Shown here: positions 45,339-53,501 of the stretch, one piece after another
Position numbering within the stretch: position 1 is the first letter of the stretch
Layout: the number at the start of each line of letters is the position of its first letter
Assembly: GCF_011317445.1 (NCBI RefSeq)
Contig: NZ_JAAAPL010000001.1
Coordinates: 2,065,001 to 2,129,000 of the forward strand
Source of the DNA: Chelativorans multitrophicus
GTDB taxonomy: Bacteria > Pseudomonadota > Alphaproteobacteria > Rhizobiales > Rhizobiaceae
Length of the DNA stretch: 64,000 nt
Reading direction: 5' to 3'
Program-made: the position numbers and the translations under genes
Notes under the pieces: model-generated
Seen by the model: only the letters and a program-made list of their open reading frames with translations
Databases searched by the model: none
What the model was told of the DNA's origin: nothing

Positions 45339-45880
45339 TTCCCGCGCCCTTTCCATAAATTGACGAAGGCTTCACCTTCGCGTTGCCTGTTTCCTATGGA
45401 CTTACGCTCTCCTTCCCCGCGTACAGACGACCTCTGGCCCAGGCATCGGCAGCCCTGGAGCAGATACAACCCGCATTTTCTTTGGAACCCGCCGAACTAA
45501 ACGTCCGTAACAATCCGCCGGCACCCGCATAAAGAGCGTCTGCCTGCCAGTCGAATATATTCAACCACTGGATGTACCAGAACCCGGATTACGGCGTGCT
45601 AGAAACAACGTTTAATTGTACATGGCTGTACTACGCCCCTAATCCACCGCCTCATTAGGGATAATTAACGCATGGGTTGTGCAATTACAACCTAAACGAG
45701 CGCACTGACTACCAATTAACAACAAAAAAATTTATGTCGCGGTATATGATTGAAATTATTGATAAAATGGCACGATGAGACAGTTTATTAACATGGCGGC
45801 TGCCTAGGCAACTTGAGAGCAGGCCAAACCGTTGCGTTTATGCAACGTCCCCTTCTTATGCGGCACGTCTGCATACGCAC
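45339..45880. other. gene-free AT-rich region
   Basis: The stretch from about 45560 to 45790 is notably AT-rich (for example CAACAAAAAAATTTATG near 45720) and has no protein-like frame. A hairpin CGAAGG-CTTCA-CCTTCG lies at 45364-45380, upstream of the LysR gene. A further stem CGTTGC-GTTTAT-GCAACG at 45830-45847 lies downstream of the merR-type gene and could end its transcript. I see nothing else. Confidence 0.5.
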
Positions 45881-46309
45881 TTAGTGAGCGTCGCCTTGGC
45901 ACCTGTTGTGGTCGGCAAGCACCTGTATGACGCGGCACTCGCATACCTTGCCGTGTCCACACTCCTCGACCATGCGTTTCAGTTCGCGCCGGAGCGACTG
46001 CAGCTTGGCTATCCTCTCTTCCGTCTCCCTTAGATGCCTTACGGCTATGCTATCGGCCTCATGGCAAGAGCTCTGGGGGCGCTCCGTCAGTGTCAGAAGC
46101 TCCCGAATATCGGCGACCTCGAAACCCAGTTCGCGCGCATGGCGGATGAAGGCAAGCCGGCTGAGATCTCTTTCGTCATATTGCCTTCGGTTGCCCTTAC
46201 TACGCGGGGGTTCCGGCAGAAGCCCGATCTGCTCGTAAAACCGGATTGTGGGCACTTTGACGCCGCTCTGCCGGGCAGCCTCACCGATCGAGATATCGCG
46301 TGCGCTCAT
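45881..46309 (-). CDS. MerR family heavy-metal regulator (CadR/PbrR/ZntR-like)
   Basis: A 142-residue MerR-type metal sensor. The N-terminal HTH is ISIGEAARQSGVKVPTIRFYEQIGLLP. Metal ligands are suggested by Cys in RPQSSCHEADS and a C-terminal ECGHGKVCECRV with a later NRCQG, the arrangement of zinc/cadmium/lead sensors. The start is taken as ATG 46309; the GTG at 46333 would put the start within the operator. It is divergent from the P-type ATPase, and the shared promoter has the typical 19-bp spacer. Confidence 0.85.
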   Translation of the reverse strand: MSARDISIGEAARQSGVKVPTIRFYEQIGLLPEPPRSKGNRRQYDERDLSRLAFIRHARELGFEVADIRELLTLTERPQSSCHEADSIAVRHLRETEERIAKLQSLRRELKRMVEECGHGKVCECRVIQVLADHNRCQGDAH

Positions 46310-46317
46310 TTTTTCTC

Positions 46318-46348
46318 TTGCTCCTATAGTCACTAGAGGAAGTAAGCC
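46318..46348 (+). promoter_or_regulatory. MerR-type promoter/operator of the metal ATPase gene
   Basis: TTGCTC (46318-46323), a 19-bp spacer and TAAGCC (46343-46348). The spacer contains the near-palindrome TCCTATAGT-C-ACTAGAGGA. Over-long spacers of 19-20 bp are the hallmark of promoters activated by MerR-family proteins through DNA unwinding. Confidence 0.72.
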
Positions 46349-46377
46349 TGGACTGAAGCGAGATCAAGGAGACGTTC

Positions 46378-48582
46378 ATGGCCGAAACCGCAGGCAATAG
46401 CCGCTTCCATGTCATCGGCATGGATTGCGCGGGCTGTGCGCAGAAAGTCGAGGCTGCGGTGCGGCGAGTACCCGGTGTAGAGAATATTTCCATTTCGGTG
46501 ATGAGTGGCTCCTTGACCGTGCAGCACGCCGGCGGCGTTCACTTGGAGCATCAGATCACGAGGCAGGTAACGCGCCTCGGCTATCGCATCGAACCGCGAG
46601 CCGGGAACGACGATGCAGTCAACGGCGATCAAAATGGGCGTAGCGGTAAACTATTCGATGGCAAGTCTGCTATCGCGCCTGCTCCGCATGAAAGATGGTG
46701 GCGTCGCCCTGCTCTACTGCTGACGCTGGCCTCAGGCTTCGCCGTCCTGGTCGCCTACGCCGTGGCCGCCTTGGAACCTCGGTACGGAGACTGGTTATAC
46801 GGTATTGCCATGCTTGTGGGATTGGTACCCATCGCCCGCCGGTCCCTCGCCGGAGCGATAACGGGAACACCGTTTTCCATCGAAACGCTTATGACCATCG
46901 CCGCTATCGGCGCCGTCTTCATCGGAGCTGTCGAGGAGGCCGCGGCAGTTGTCTTCCTTTTTCTCCTCGGCGAATCCTTGGAAGGCGCGGCTGCCGACCG
47001 GTCACGCGCGAGCATACGCGGGCTCACGGATCTCCTGCCGAAGATCGCTCGGGTGGAGAGAAACGGTCAGTTGGAGGAAGTTCCCGCCGACAGCCTCGAG
47101 CCCGGCGATATCATCCTGGTTCGTCCCGGAGACAGGATCGCCGCCGACGGTGCGATCCTGTCAGGGGAAAGCAGCGTCGATGAAGCGCCGGTGACAGGGG
47201 AAAGCATTCCAAGCGCGAAGAAAGCCGGAGAATCTGTCTTTGCCGGCACGATCAACGGGGAGGCGACACTGCGCGTGCGTGTCACCGCCGCGTCACAGGA
47301 CAACACGATTGCCCGTGTCATCAGACTGGTGGAGGAAGCCCAGGAGAAGAAGGCGCCGACGGAGCGATTCATCAACCGCTTTTCCCGCTACTACACGCCC
47401 GCCGTCATGGTGCTCGCCGCGCTCGTTGCCTGTCTGCCGCCGCTCGTTGCGGGGGCGCCCTGGCCGGAATGGATCTATAAGGGCCTTGCCATTCTTCTCA
47501 TCGGCTGCCCGTGCGCGCTGGTCATCTCCACTCCGGCGGCCATCGCGGCGGGCCTCTCATCCGGCGCTCGCCGGGGTCTGCTGATGAAAGGCGGCGCCGT
47601 GTTGGAAGGGGCGGGCCGGCTGCAGGCAATCGCCTTTGACAAGACCGGCACGCTTACCGAGGGCAAGCCCAAAGTGACAGATGTCATTGCCTTTGAAGGC
47701 GGCCAGCGGGAGGTGCTGCGCCTCGCAGCCGCCCTAGAGCGCGGCTCCAATCACCCACTGGGGGCTGCAATCCTCGGATACGCAGCGCAAAAAGGCGTCG
47801 AGATACCGGAAGCCATCGGCACCGCGGCACTGGGCGGCAGGGGCGCGACCGGTATCGTGGAAGGCCGGAAGCTTCTGTTTGGCTCCCCGAATGAGGCAAG
47901 AAAGGCTCTTTCGATAGAGCAACAACGGACAATCGAGGCGCTCAGCGACGAGGGCAAAGCGGTTTCCGTGCTCCTGGCGGAGGGACGCGCTGTCGGTGCG
48001 ATCGCCATGCGCGATGAACCGCGCGGCGATGCCCGATCCGCTCTTGCCCGGTTGAAGGCGGACGGGATTCGCACACTCATGCTAACGGGCGACAATCGCC
48101 GCACGGCGAAGGCCGTCGCGCAAATGCTCGACATCGAGACCCATGCGGAGCTCTTGCCGGCCGACAAAAGCCGCATTGTGCAAGATCTCCGGGCAAAGGG
48201 CCTGAAGGTCGGCAAAGTGGGGGACGGCATCAACGACGCCCCGGCACTCGCAGCCGCCGATATCGGCATTGCCATGGGCGGCGGCACGGACGTAGCGCTT
48301 GAGACGGCCGATGCTGCCGTCCTGCATGGCCGCGTGAGCGATATTGCGGCAATGGTCGAACTTTCCAGGCGCACGATGGCCAATATCCGGCAAAACATCA
48401 CGGTCGCCATCGGGCTGAAGGTGCTCTTCTTCGTAACGACCATAACCGGCGTGACGGGGCTATGGCCCGCGATCCTTGCAGACACGGGGGCAACCGTGCT
48501 GGTAACGGCCAATGCAATGCGCCTGCTTGGATGGAAGCCTCGCGCTGAGCGCGTTCCCGGGAAAAAGGACACCGGCCCTTGA
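46378..48582 (+). CDS. zntA: Zn/Cd/Pb-translocating P-type ATPase (ZntA-like)
   Basis: A 734-residue P1B-2-type ATPase. An N-terminal heavy-metal-associated domain has GMDCAGCAQKVEAAVRRVPGV. The transmembrane metal site CPC is in LLIGCPCALVIST, the phosphorylation site in FDKTGTLTEGKPK, the HP motif in SNHPLGAAIL and the hinge in GDGINDAPALAAADIG. In the last helix Asp in ILADTGATVLVTANAMRLL supports zinc/cadmium/lead rather than copper. Divergent from the MerR regulator, whose operator lies upstream. Confidence 0.94.
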   Translation: MAETAGNSRFHVIGMDCAGCAQKVEAAVRRVPGVENISISVMSGSLTVQHAGGVHLEHQITRQVTRLGYRIEPRAGNDDAVNGDQNGRSGKLFDGKSAIAPAPHERWWRRPALLLTLASGFAVLVAYAVAALEPRYGDWLYGIAMLVGLVPIARRSLAGAITGTPFSIETLMTIAAIGAVFIGAVEEAAAVVFLFLLGESLEGAAADRSRASIRGLTDLLPKIARVERNGQLEEVPADSLEPGDIILVRPGDRIAADGAILSGESSVDEAPVTGESIPSAKKAGESVFAGTINGEATLRVRVTAASQDNTIARVIRLVEEAQEKKAPTERFINRFSRYYTPAVMVLAALVACLPPLVAGAPWPEWIYKGLAILLIGCPCALVISTPAAIAAGLSSGARRGLLMKGGAVLEGAGRLQAIAFDKTGTLTEGKPKVTDVIAFEGGQREVLRLAAALERGSNHPLGAAILGYAAQKGVEIPEAIGTAALGGRGATGIVEGRKLLFGSPNEARKALSIEQQRTIEALSDEGKAVSVLLAEGRAVGAIAMRDEPRGDARSALARLKADGIRTLMLTGDNRRTAKAVAQMLDIETHAELLPADKSRIVQDLRAKGLKVGKVGDGINDAPALAAADIGIAMGGGTDVALETADAAVLHGRVSDIAAMVELSRRTMANIRQNITVAIGLKVLFFVTTITGVTGLWPAILADTGATVLVTANAMRLLGWKPRAERVPGKKDTGP

Positions 48583-48676
48583 ACCGGAGTTGGTAAAATC
48601 AAAAGTCTAGATCGTTCGACGTGCCGAGATACGCTCAACAGGTTCAGCATCGGAAAACACGATGCGCAGATCCAAA

Positions 48677-49603
48677 TTACAGACCCTTTGGCGTGCCGAC
48701 CCGCTTGCGGTGTGGAGCGATAAGACAGGCTATGCCCAGAATAACGCCGGATATGGTGGCGATCATACCGGCGGCGCTGACCGCATTTTCGCCCCCCAGC
48801 CACATCGGCCCGTATCCTGCCAGAACATAACCGAGCACGGCCGACAGGACTGCGAACAAAACGCTCCAGAGAACCTGGATTTCAAGCCGGTTCGTCATCA
48901 GCCGAGCCGTTGCCGGAGGGCATATAAACATAGCGATCACAATGATTGAGCCCACAGCGTCGAAAGCGGCGACCGCCGCCACTGCGGCGCAGATCACGAG
49001 GCCGAAGCTGAAGACCCGGGTCGGTATGCCGATGACATTCGCGAAGCCTTCATCGAAGGTCGAAAGCTTCAAGGGCCGCCAGAAAATTGCAAGAAGGAGC
49101 GAGATGACGAACGCAACGGAAGCCATGCGCACAAGCTCGGGCGGCAGGTCGGCAAGGGCGACCGGGTCGACGAGTGAGTTCCAGCCTTCCGCACTGAACC
49201 AGACGAGGCTTTCCAGGTTTCCGTAAAGGGCGTGCTCCACATCCAGATGAACCCCGCTGGTATCGCTCTGTTCCAAGAGCAGCACTCCGGCTGCGAAAAG
49301 CGAGGTGAAGACCACGCCCATAGCGGCGCCGGGCTCGATCCGTGCGATGCGCTTTATCCCTTCGATCAGGACCACCGCCACAACCGCCGCTCCCGCCGCC
49401 CCAAGCAGCATTGGCCAGGTAGACACTGTTCCCGTGATAAGAAAAGCTACAACGATTCCCGGCAGGGCCACATGGCTGATGGCATCGCCGACGAGTGCCT
49501 GCCTTCGCAAAATGAGAAAATTGCCGGGCAACGCGCAGGCGATCGCGGCGAGAATACCGATCAGAAGGGGGGTAAGGCTAAGCTGTACGAATTCAGCTCC
49601 CAT
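48677..49603 (-). CDS. sitD: metal ABC transporter permease SitD
   Basis: A 308-residue membrane permease of the ZnuB/SitD family, with about eight helices (LPGNFLILRRQALVGDAISHVALPGI, IAMFICPPATARLMTNRL). ATG 49603 is preceded by AGGAG at five bases. It overlaps sitC by 11 bases and ends the sitABCD operon. Substrate is probably Mn2+ (or Fe2+), inferred from the binding protein. Confidence 0.9.
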   Translation of the reverse strand: MGAEFVQLSLTPLLIGILAAIACALPGNFLILRRQALVGDAISHVALPGIVVAFLITGTVSTWPMLLGAAGAAVVAVVLIEGIKRIARIEPGAAMGVVFTSLFAAGVLLLEQSDTSGVHLDVEHALYGNLESLVWFSAEGWNSLVDPVALADLPPELVRMASVAFVISLLLAIFWRPLKLSTFDEGFANVIGIPTRVFSFGLVICAAVAAVAAFDAVGSIIVIAMFICPPATARLMTNRLEIQVLWSVLFAVLSAVLGYVLAGYGPMWLGGENAVSAAGMIATISGVILGIACLIAPHRKRVGTPKGL

Positions 49604-50822
49604 CGCCGCTCCTGTCAAAGAAAGCCGGATCGCCCATCCGACGATCGATCTCTGCAATCTGATCGCGGGTGAGCACGGAGTCGATCGGCCTCAAGCTATC
49701 ATAGCGAGCGGAAAAACCGTCGAGCTGGTGAAGCTGGCGGGCCATCGCCCAACGGCGCTCGTCATGTTGAACCCTTGCGGCCGCGGCCTTGCCTGCTTCA
49801 GTCAAGGTGGCATCCCCACGGATGAAACCTTCGCGCCGCAGCACCGCGCGGGTCATCCTGTCTTGGATGGAACCGCCATGAGCAAGTGCCAGCAACCCCT
49901 GCCTCCGGTGCAGGCGATTCCGGAAGCGGCGACGGCTTAAGAGCGCTGCGAATACGCCGCGCGCGGGAGCAAAGAGCAGCGACAAGGCGAAAAGAGCAAA
50001 GCTCATAAGGACGATGATGGGGCCGGTGGGCAGGTTTGGAGCCGAAGCCGAAAGCGCCGCCCCCATATAGCCTGAAACGCCGCCGATGAGGCCAGCTCCA
50101 AGCACCACATTTTCTGTCCTGTTGCTCCACAGCCGCGCGGTTGCCGGCGGAATGATTAGCAGAGCCACGATGAGAACCAGGCCAACGAGCTTTAGCCCGA
50201 CAATGGTTACGGCCATCACCAGCCCCATCATCGCAAGGTCCACGCGCTGCACATTGACCCCGGATGCCGCGGCAAATTCCGGGTCAAAGGCGACAAGCGT
50301 CATTGGCCGGCGCAACAGCAAGACAACTGTTACAATAAGCGCACCGCCAATCGTGATTACGATCGCATCGCCGAACAGCATGCCGGCGGTGGAGCCGAGC
50401 AGGAAACCTTCCAGCCCTGCCTGATATCCACTGGACATGGTTTGTATGACGGTGAGGAGCACCACGCCGAAGCCGAAAAAAACCGAAAGCACGGCTCCGA
50501 TGGCCGCATCTTCCGCAAGGCGGGTTCGATTGGTGATCCAGTCCACCGCAAGCAATCCTATCGTTGCGGAAACTGTTGAGCCTAGAAGCAAACCCAGAAG
50601 ATTGCGGCCTTCCCCGCCAAGAGCCACCATCAAGATGAAGGCGATGCCGACCCCGGGCAGCGTGGAATGCGCCAATGCGTCGCTCAGCAAAGAGCGCTTG
50701 CGCAGAAAAAGAAAGGTGCCGCCGCTGCCCGCCGCTATGCCCAGCAGCGCTGCACCGACCGCCACGAGGGCAGCATTATAGCCCGCCTGAAGGAGCAATG
50801 CATCGAGGAAGGCGCTGACCAT
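49593..50822 (-). CDS. sitC: metal ABC transporter permease SitC with extra C-terminal domain
   Basis: A 409-residue permease. The first approx. 295 residues are a typical SitC/TroC-like membrane domain (FLRKRSLLSDALAHSTLPGVGIAF, IVALLIIPPATARLWSNR). About 110 residues follow, starting RRRFRNRLHRRQGLLALAHG, with a winged-helix-like segment (MTRAVLRREGFIRGDATLTEAGKAAAARV) akin to DtxR-like C-terminal extensions in some SitC/TroC proteins. Their function is unknown. Confidence 0.88.
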   Translation of the reverse strand: MVSAFLDALLLQAGYNAALVAVGAALLGIAAGSGGTFLFLRKRSLLSDALAHSTLPGVGIAFILMVALGGEGRNLLGLLLGSTVSATIGLLAVDWITNRTRLAEDAAIGAVLSVFFGFGVVLLTVIQTMSSGYQAGLEGFLLGSTAGMLFGDAIVITIGGALIVTVVLLLRRPMTLVAFDPEFAAASGVNVQRVDLAMMGLVMAVTIVGLKLVGLVLIVALLIIPPATARLWSNRTENVVLGAGLIGGVSGYMGAALSASAPNLPTGPIIVLMSFALFALSLLFAPARGVFAALLSRRRFRNRLHRRQGLLALAHGGSIQDRMTRAVLRREGFIRGDATLTEAGKAAAARVQHDERRWAMARQLHQLDGFSARYDSLRPIDSVLTRDQIAEIDRRMGDPAFFDRSGDGS

Positions 50823-50826
50823 GATC

Positions 50827-51642
50827 TTACGCCGCAGGCAGCTTCAACTGCTCGATATGAGCCGTGGCGAGCCGTCCACCATAGGTTTTTTGCAGGTTTT
50901 CCTCCGTGAATGTGGTAGCGACGGGTCCTTCGGCGATCTTGCGCGTGTTGATGAGAAGAACTCGGTCAAAATACTGGGTCACCGTCGAGAGGTCATGATG
51001 GACGCAAACCAGGGTCTTGTGCTCTGCCTTCAGCGCCTTCAGCACGTCGATGATTGCCTTCTCCGTCGCCGCATCCACGCCTGCAAAGGGTTCATCCAGA
51101 AGATAAAGATCGGCACTTTGCGCCAGAGCGCGGGCGAGAAACACCCGCTGCTGCTGCCCTCCCGAAAGCTGTCCGATCTGGCGATAAGCGAAATCGGCCA
51201 TGCCGACGCGGTTTAGGCACGCAAGCGCCTTTTCCTTATGCGGGCTGCGCAAAAAGCGAAGAAGGCCGAGCTCACGATAGAGCCCCATCAGGACGACATC
51301 GATCACACGCGTCGGGAAATCCCAGTCGACCGAAGCCCTCTGCGGCACATAGGCAATGCGATTCATGACCTGCGCCAGCGGTTTGCCATAAACGCGAACC
51401 TGCCCTGAAAGGCGTGGCACAATCCCGAGGGCAGCCTTAAGCAGCGTGGATTTGCCAGCCCCGTTGGGCCCGACAATGGCTGTCATGGATTGCGGCGGGA
51501 CCGTCGCGTCCACCGCGAAGACCGCGGGCTTTTCGCCATAGGAAACGGTGAGCTCGTTTATGGAAAGCGGGCTTTCGCCAGGCGCGACGAACGCGGCGGT
51601 TGCGCCTTGATCTCTCTCGACTTTGAAAGCCACGCGGTTCAT
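50827..51642 (-). CDS. sitB: metal ABC transporter ATP-binding protein SitB
   Basis: A 271-residue ABC ATPase. The Walker A motif is IVGPNGAGKSTLLKAALG, the signature IGQLSGGQQQRVFLARALAQ, Walker B LYLLDEPFAGVD and the H-loop VCVHHDL. It lies between the binding protein and permease genes with gaps of 11 and 4 bp, so the operon order on this strand is sitA-B-C-D. Confidence 0.93.
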   Translation of the reverse strand: MNRVAFKVERDQGATAAFVAPGESPLSINELTVSYGEKPAVFAVDATVPPQSMTAIVGPNGAGKSTLLKAALGIVPRLSGQVRVYGKPLAQVMNRIAYVPQRASVDWDFPTRVIDVVLMGLYRELGLLRFLRSPHKEKALACLNRVGMADFAYRQIGQLSGGQQQRVFLARALAQSADLYLLDEPFAGVDAATEKAIIDVLKALKAEHKTLVCVHHDLSTVTQYFDRVLLINTRKIAEGPVATTFTEENLQKTYGGRLATAHIEQLKLPAA

Positions 51643-51653
51643 TCGTTCTCCAT

Positions 51654-52619
51654 TCAGCTGCAGATCGGGCTCTCGTCCTGCAATCCAAGGCCTTGGGCTT
51701 GCCCGCCGAGCGCTGTCGTGATCGTGGTCACGTTGTGGTCGATCATGCCGATATATGTACCTTCATAGGTGCAGCTTCGGCCCATGGCGTCGGAAAACAG
51801 CTGGCCGCCAATCTCCACCTTCCAGCCTTTGGAGGCCGCCCCCTCTATGAGCGCGCGCACATTGCGATCCGAGACGGAGGATTCCACGAACACCGCCCGG
51901 ATTTTGCGCGTTACCAACATATCGACCAGTTCGGCGATCCGGCTGAGGCCCGCTTCGCTTTGGGTAGAGATTCCCTGGATGCCGAGGACCTCATAACCAT
52001 AGGCGCGACCAAAATATTTGAAGGCGTCATGCGCAGTCACCAGGATTCGGCTTTCCGCCGGCACGGTGGCAAGCACCCGTTTCGAGTAATCGGAAAGAGC
52101 GGCGATCTCCTTAAGATGCTTCTCGGCATTTGAACGGAATTCAGCCTCGCCTTCCGGCCGTGCTTCAATCAGGGAATCGCGTACCGATAGCACAACCCGC
52201 GACCAGATATCGGGATCCATCCACACATGAGGATCATAGCGATTTTCGTATTGATCGTGGGACAACAGCAGATCACGAGGAAGACCGTCGGCCACCGCTA
52301 CGACCTGACGGCGACTGCCGAGCGCCTTCATGAAATCCTCCATCTGGGCCTCCAGATAGAGCCCGTGCCAAAGCACTAGATCGGCCGCAGACATGGCAAC
52401 GATGTCGGTGCGTGTTTGGCGATATGCATGGGGATCGACGCCCGGCCCCATCAATTCCCTAACCTCGACCAGATCGCCGCCCACCTGGCGCGCCGCATCG
52501 GCGATCATGCCCGTTGTCGCAACCACCTGAAGCTTCTCCTGCGCCGCGCTGGCCAAGACAGGCCCGACCGCAAGGAGCCCGGCCGCAACAAGCAACAAAC
52601 GCCGCACCCAATCAGCCAT
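51654..52619 (-). CDS. sitA: metal ABC transporter substrate-binding protein SitA
   Basis: A 321-residue periplasmic metal-binding protein of the SitA/TroA/MntA cluster A-1 family. It has an N-terminal signal peptide (VRRLLLVAAGLLAVGPVLASAAQ). The metal ligands are a His in VDPHAYRQ, a His in YDPHVWMDP, Glu in AVFVESSVSDRNV and Asp in TYIGMIDHNVT, a set typical of Mn/Fe-type proteins rather than ZnuA, which has a His-rich loop absent here. ATG 52619 has AGGAG six bases upstream. Confidence 0.92.
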   Translation of the reverse strand: MADWVRRLLLVAAGLLAVGPVLASAAQEKLQVVATTGMIADAARQVGGDLVEVRELMGPGVDPHAYRQTRTDIVAMSAADLVLWHGLYLEAQMEDFMKALGSRRQVVAVADGLPRDLLLSHDQYENRYDPHVWMDPDIWSRVVLSVRDSLIEARPEGEAEFRSNAEKHLKEIAALSDYSKRVLATVPAESRILVTAHDAFKYFGRAYGYEVLGIQGISTQSEAGLSRIAELVDMLVTRKIRAVFVESSVSDRNVRALIEGAASKGWKVEIGGQLFSDAMGRSCTYEGTYIGMIDHNVTTITTALGGQAQGLGLQDESPICS

Positions 52620-52645
52620 ATGAACTCCTGAGGTCTTTTTGCTTC

Positions 52646-52732
52646 TGCAATCTATTTGCAACACGCGGTTGGAGAAATGTCGTCACCAGAGAAATGGTTC
52701 CAATGACATAATGCAATTGCAAACCATTTGCA
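52646..52732. promoter_or_regulatory. TGCAA-N5-TTGCA dyads upstream of sitA (probable Mur boxes)
   Basis: Two perfect dyads, TGCAA-TCTAT-TTGCA (52646-52660) and TGCAA-ACCAT-TTGCA (52718-52732), are 72 bp apart. A third palindrome TGCAATTGCA lies at 52712-52721. Such TGCAA dyads resemble the Mur/Fur-type sites described upstream of rhizobial sit operons, so manganese repression by Mur is inferred. Confidence 0.65.
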
Positions 52733-53132
52733 ACTGAGATAAAGCCGGGTCCGTGAGAGGACGAATTGCAATCGCCCGCCCGGGCGAGACGCATGACACC
52801 TCTTCCGGCCGATCAATGAAGGAAGTAATTTCGGCAACACGCATGAAGCAGGCCCAGCCAGCTTGCGTTCGCTCCAGGAAGGGTGCGTTAGCTCCAAGCC
52901 GGGCAGGACACATGCGGGCCGCCAAGTTTATCGCAATGCCACCGCATTTGATTAGGTATCGAAGATCGATATAAACGGTTGATTATAGGATTTTGGATGA
53001 TATGAAGCGAGGAACGCAAAAAAAAGCCGTCACAAACGAATATAACAACGCTCCAGGAGCATCCTGTCGACAAGCGGACAAAATTGATCCATGTGAGTTG
53101 CAAGCCATGCGTTTACGTAAATAATGTATCGA

Positions 53133-53387
53133 ATCGATTTTTAATGACGTGACCCATATAGCACATCAACGTGGAGACCGGCCGGCTAAGGACATTTTCT
53201 CCAGGCGGCGGGGTTATGGAAGCGTCTGATATCAAACCATAGGCGAGCCGGGATACCTCATTGAGGTACCCCCGCTTACACCAAGTGATACTAAAAGTCT
53301 GGGATCAGCTTCAGTACGTAATTATTAGTGCTATCTCGCCCAGAGAGGGGTTACGGCTGCCAAGCCCGGGGCGGTAACCCTTTCTTT
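53133..53387 (+). ncRNA. candidate small RNA with intrinsic terminator
   Basis: No protein frame is visible here, yet a clear terminator for plus-strand transcription ends at about 53387. A possible promoter (TTGCAA 53098-53103, 17-bp spacer, ATAATG 53121-53126) would start RNA near 53133. The transcript would be about 255 nt. It contains a strong hairpin, GGGaTACCTC-ATT-GAGGTACCC (53250-53273), before the terminator. The RNA family is unknown. Confidence 0.3.
53346..53387 (+). terminator. intrinsic terminator
   Basis: GGGTTAC and GTAACCC form a perfect 7-bp stem, extendable with wobble pairs, around a GC-rich inner region, followed by TTTCTTT on the plus strand. No gene on this strand precedes it for several kilobases. 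Confidence 0.65.
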
Positions 53388-53501
53388 ATGCCCCACTATG
53401 GGACAGAGTTGCAATATTAAAGTTTTATAAGCTTATTAAAGCGCGGAATGTCGTATTTGTCTTGCTTTTGGCAGCCCCCGTCCGAAACCGCCGTTCGAAT
53501 T

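Noticed and set aside
45339-45880. Remnant of an insertion sequence in the AT-rich gap
   Set aside because: No transposase fragment, terminal inverted repeat or target duplication could be found by eye.
53002-53124. Small frame MKRGTQKKAVTNEYNNAPGA..., 40 codons
   Set aside because: It has a weak GGATGAT before the ATG but no recognised family, and its end overlaps the proposed promoter at 53098-53126. Evidence is insufficient.
53427-53436. ATAAGCTTAT palindrome downstream of aglR
   Set aside because: Only 10 bp, in an AT-rich stretch at the 3' side of a gene; unlike the two CAAAGCGCTTTG operators it has no repeat partner.
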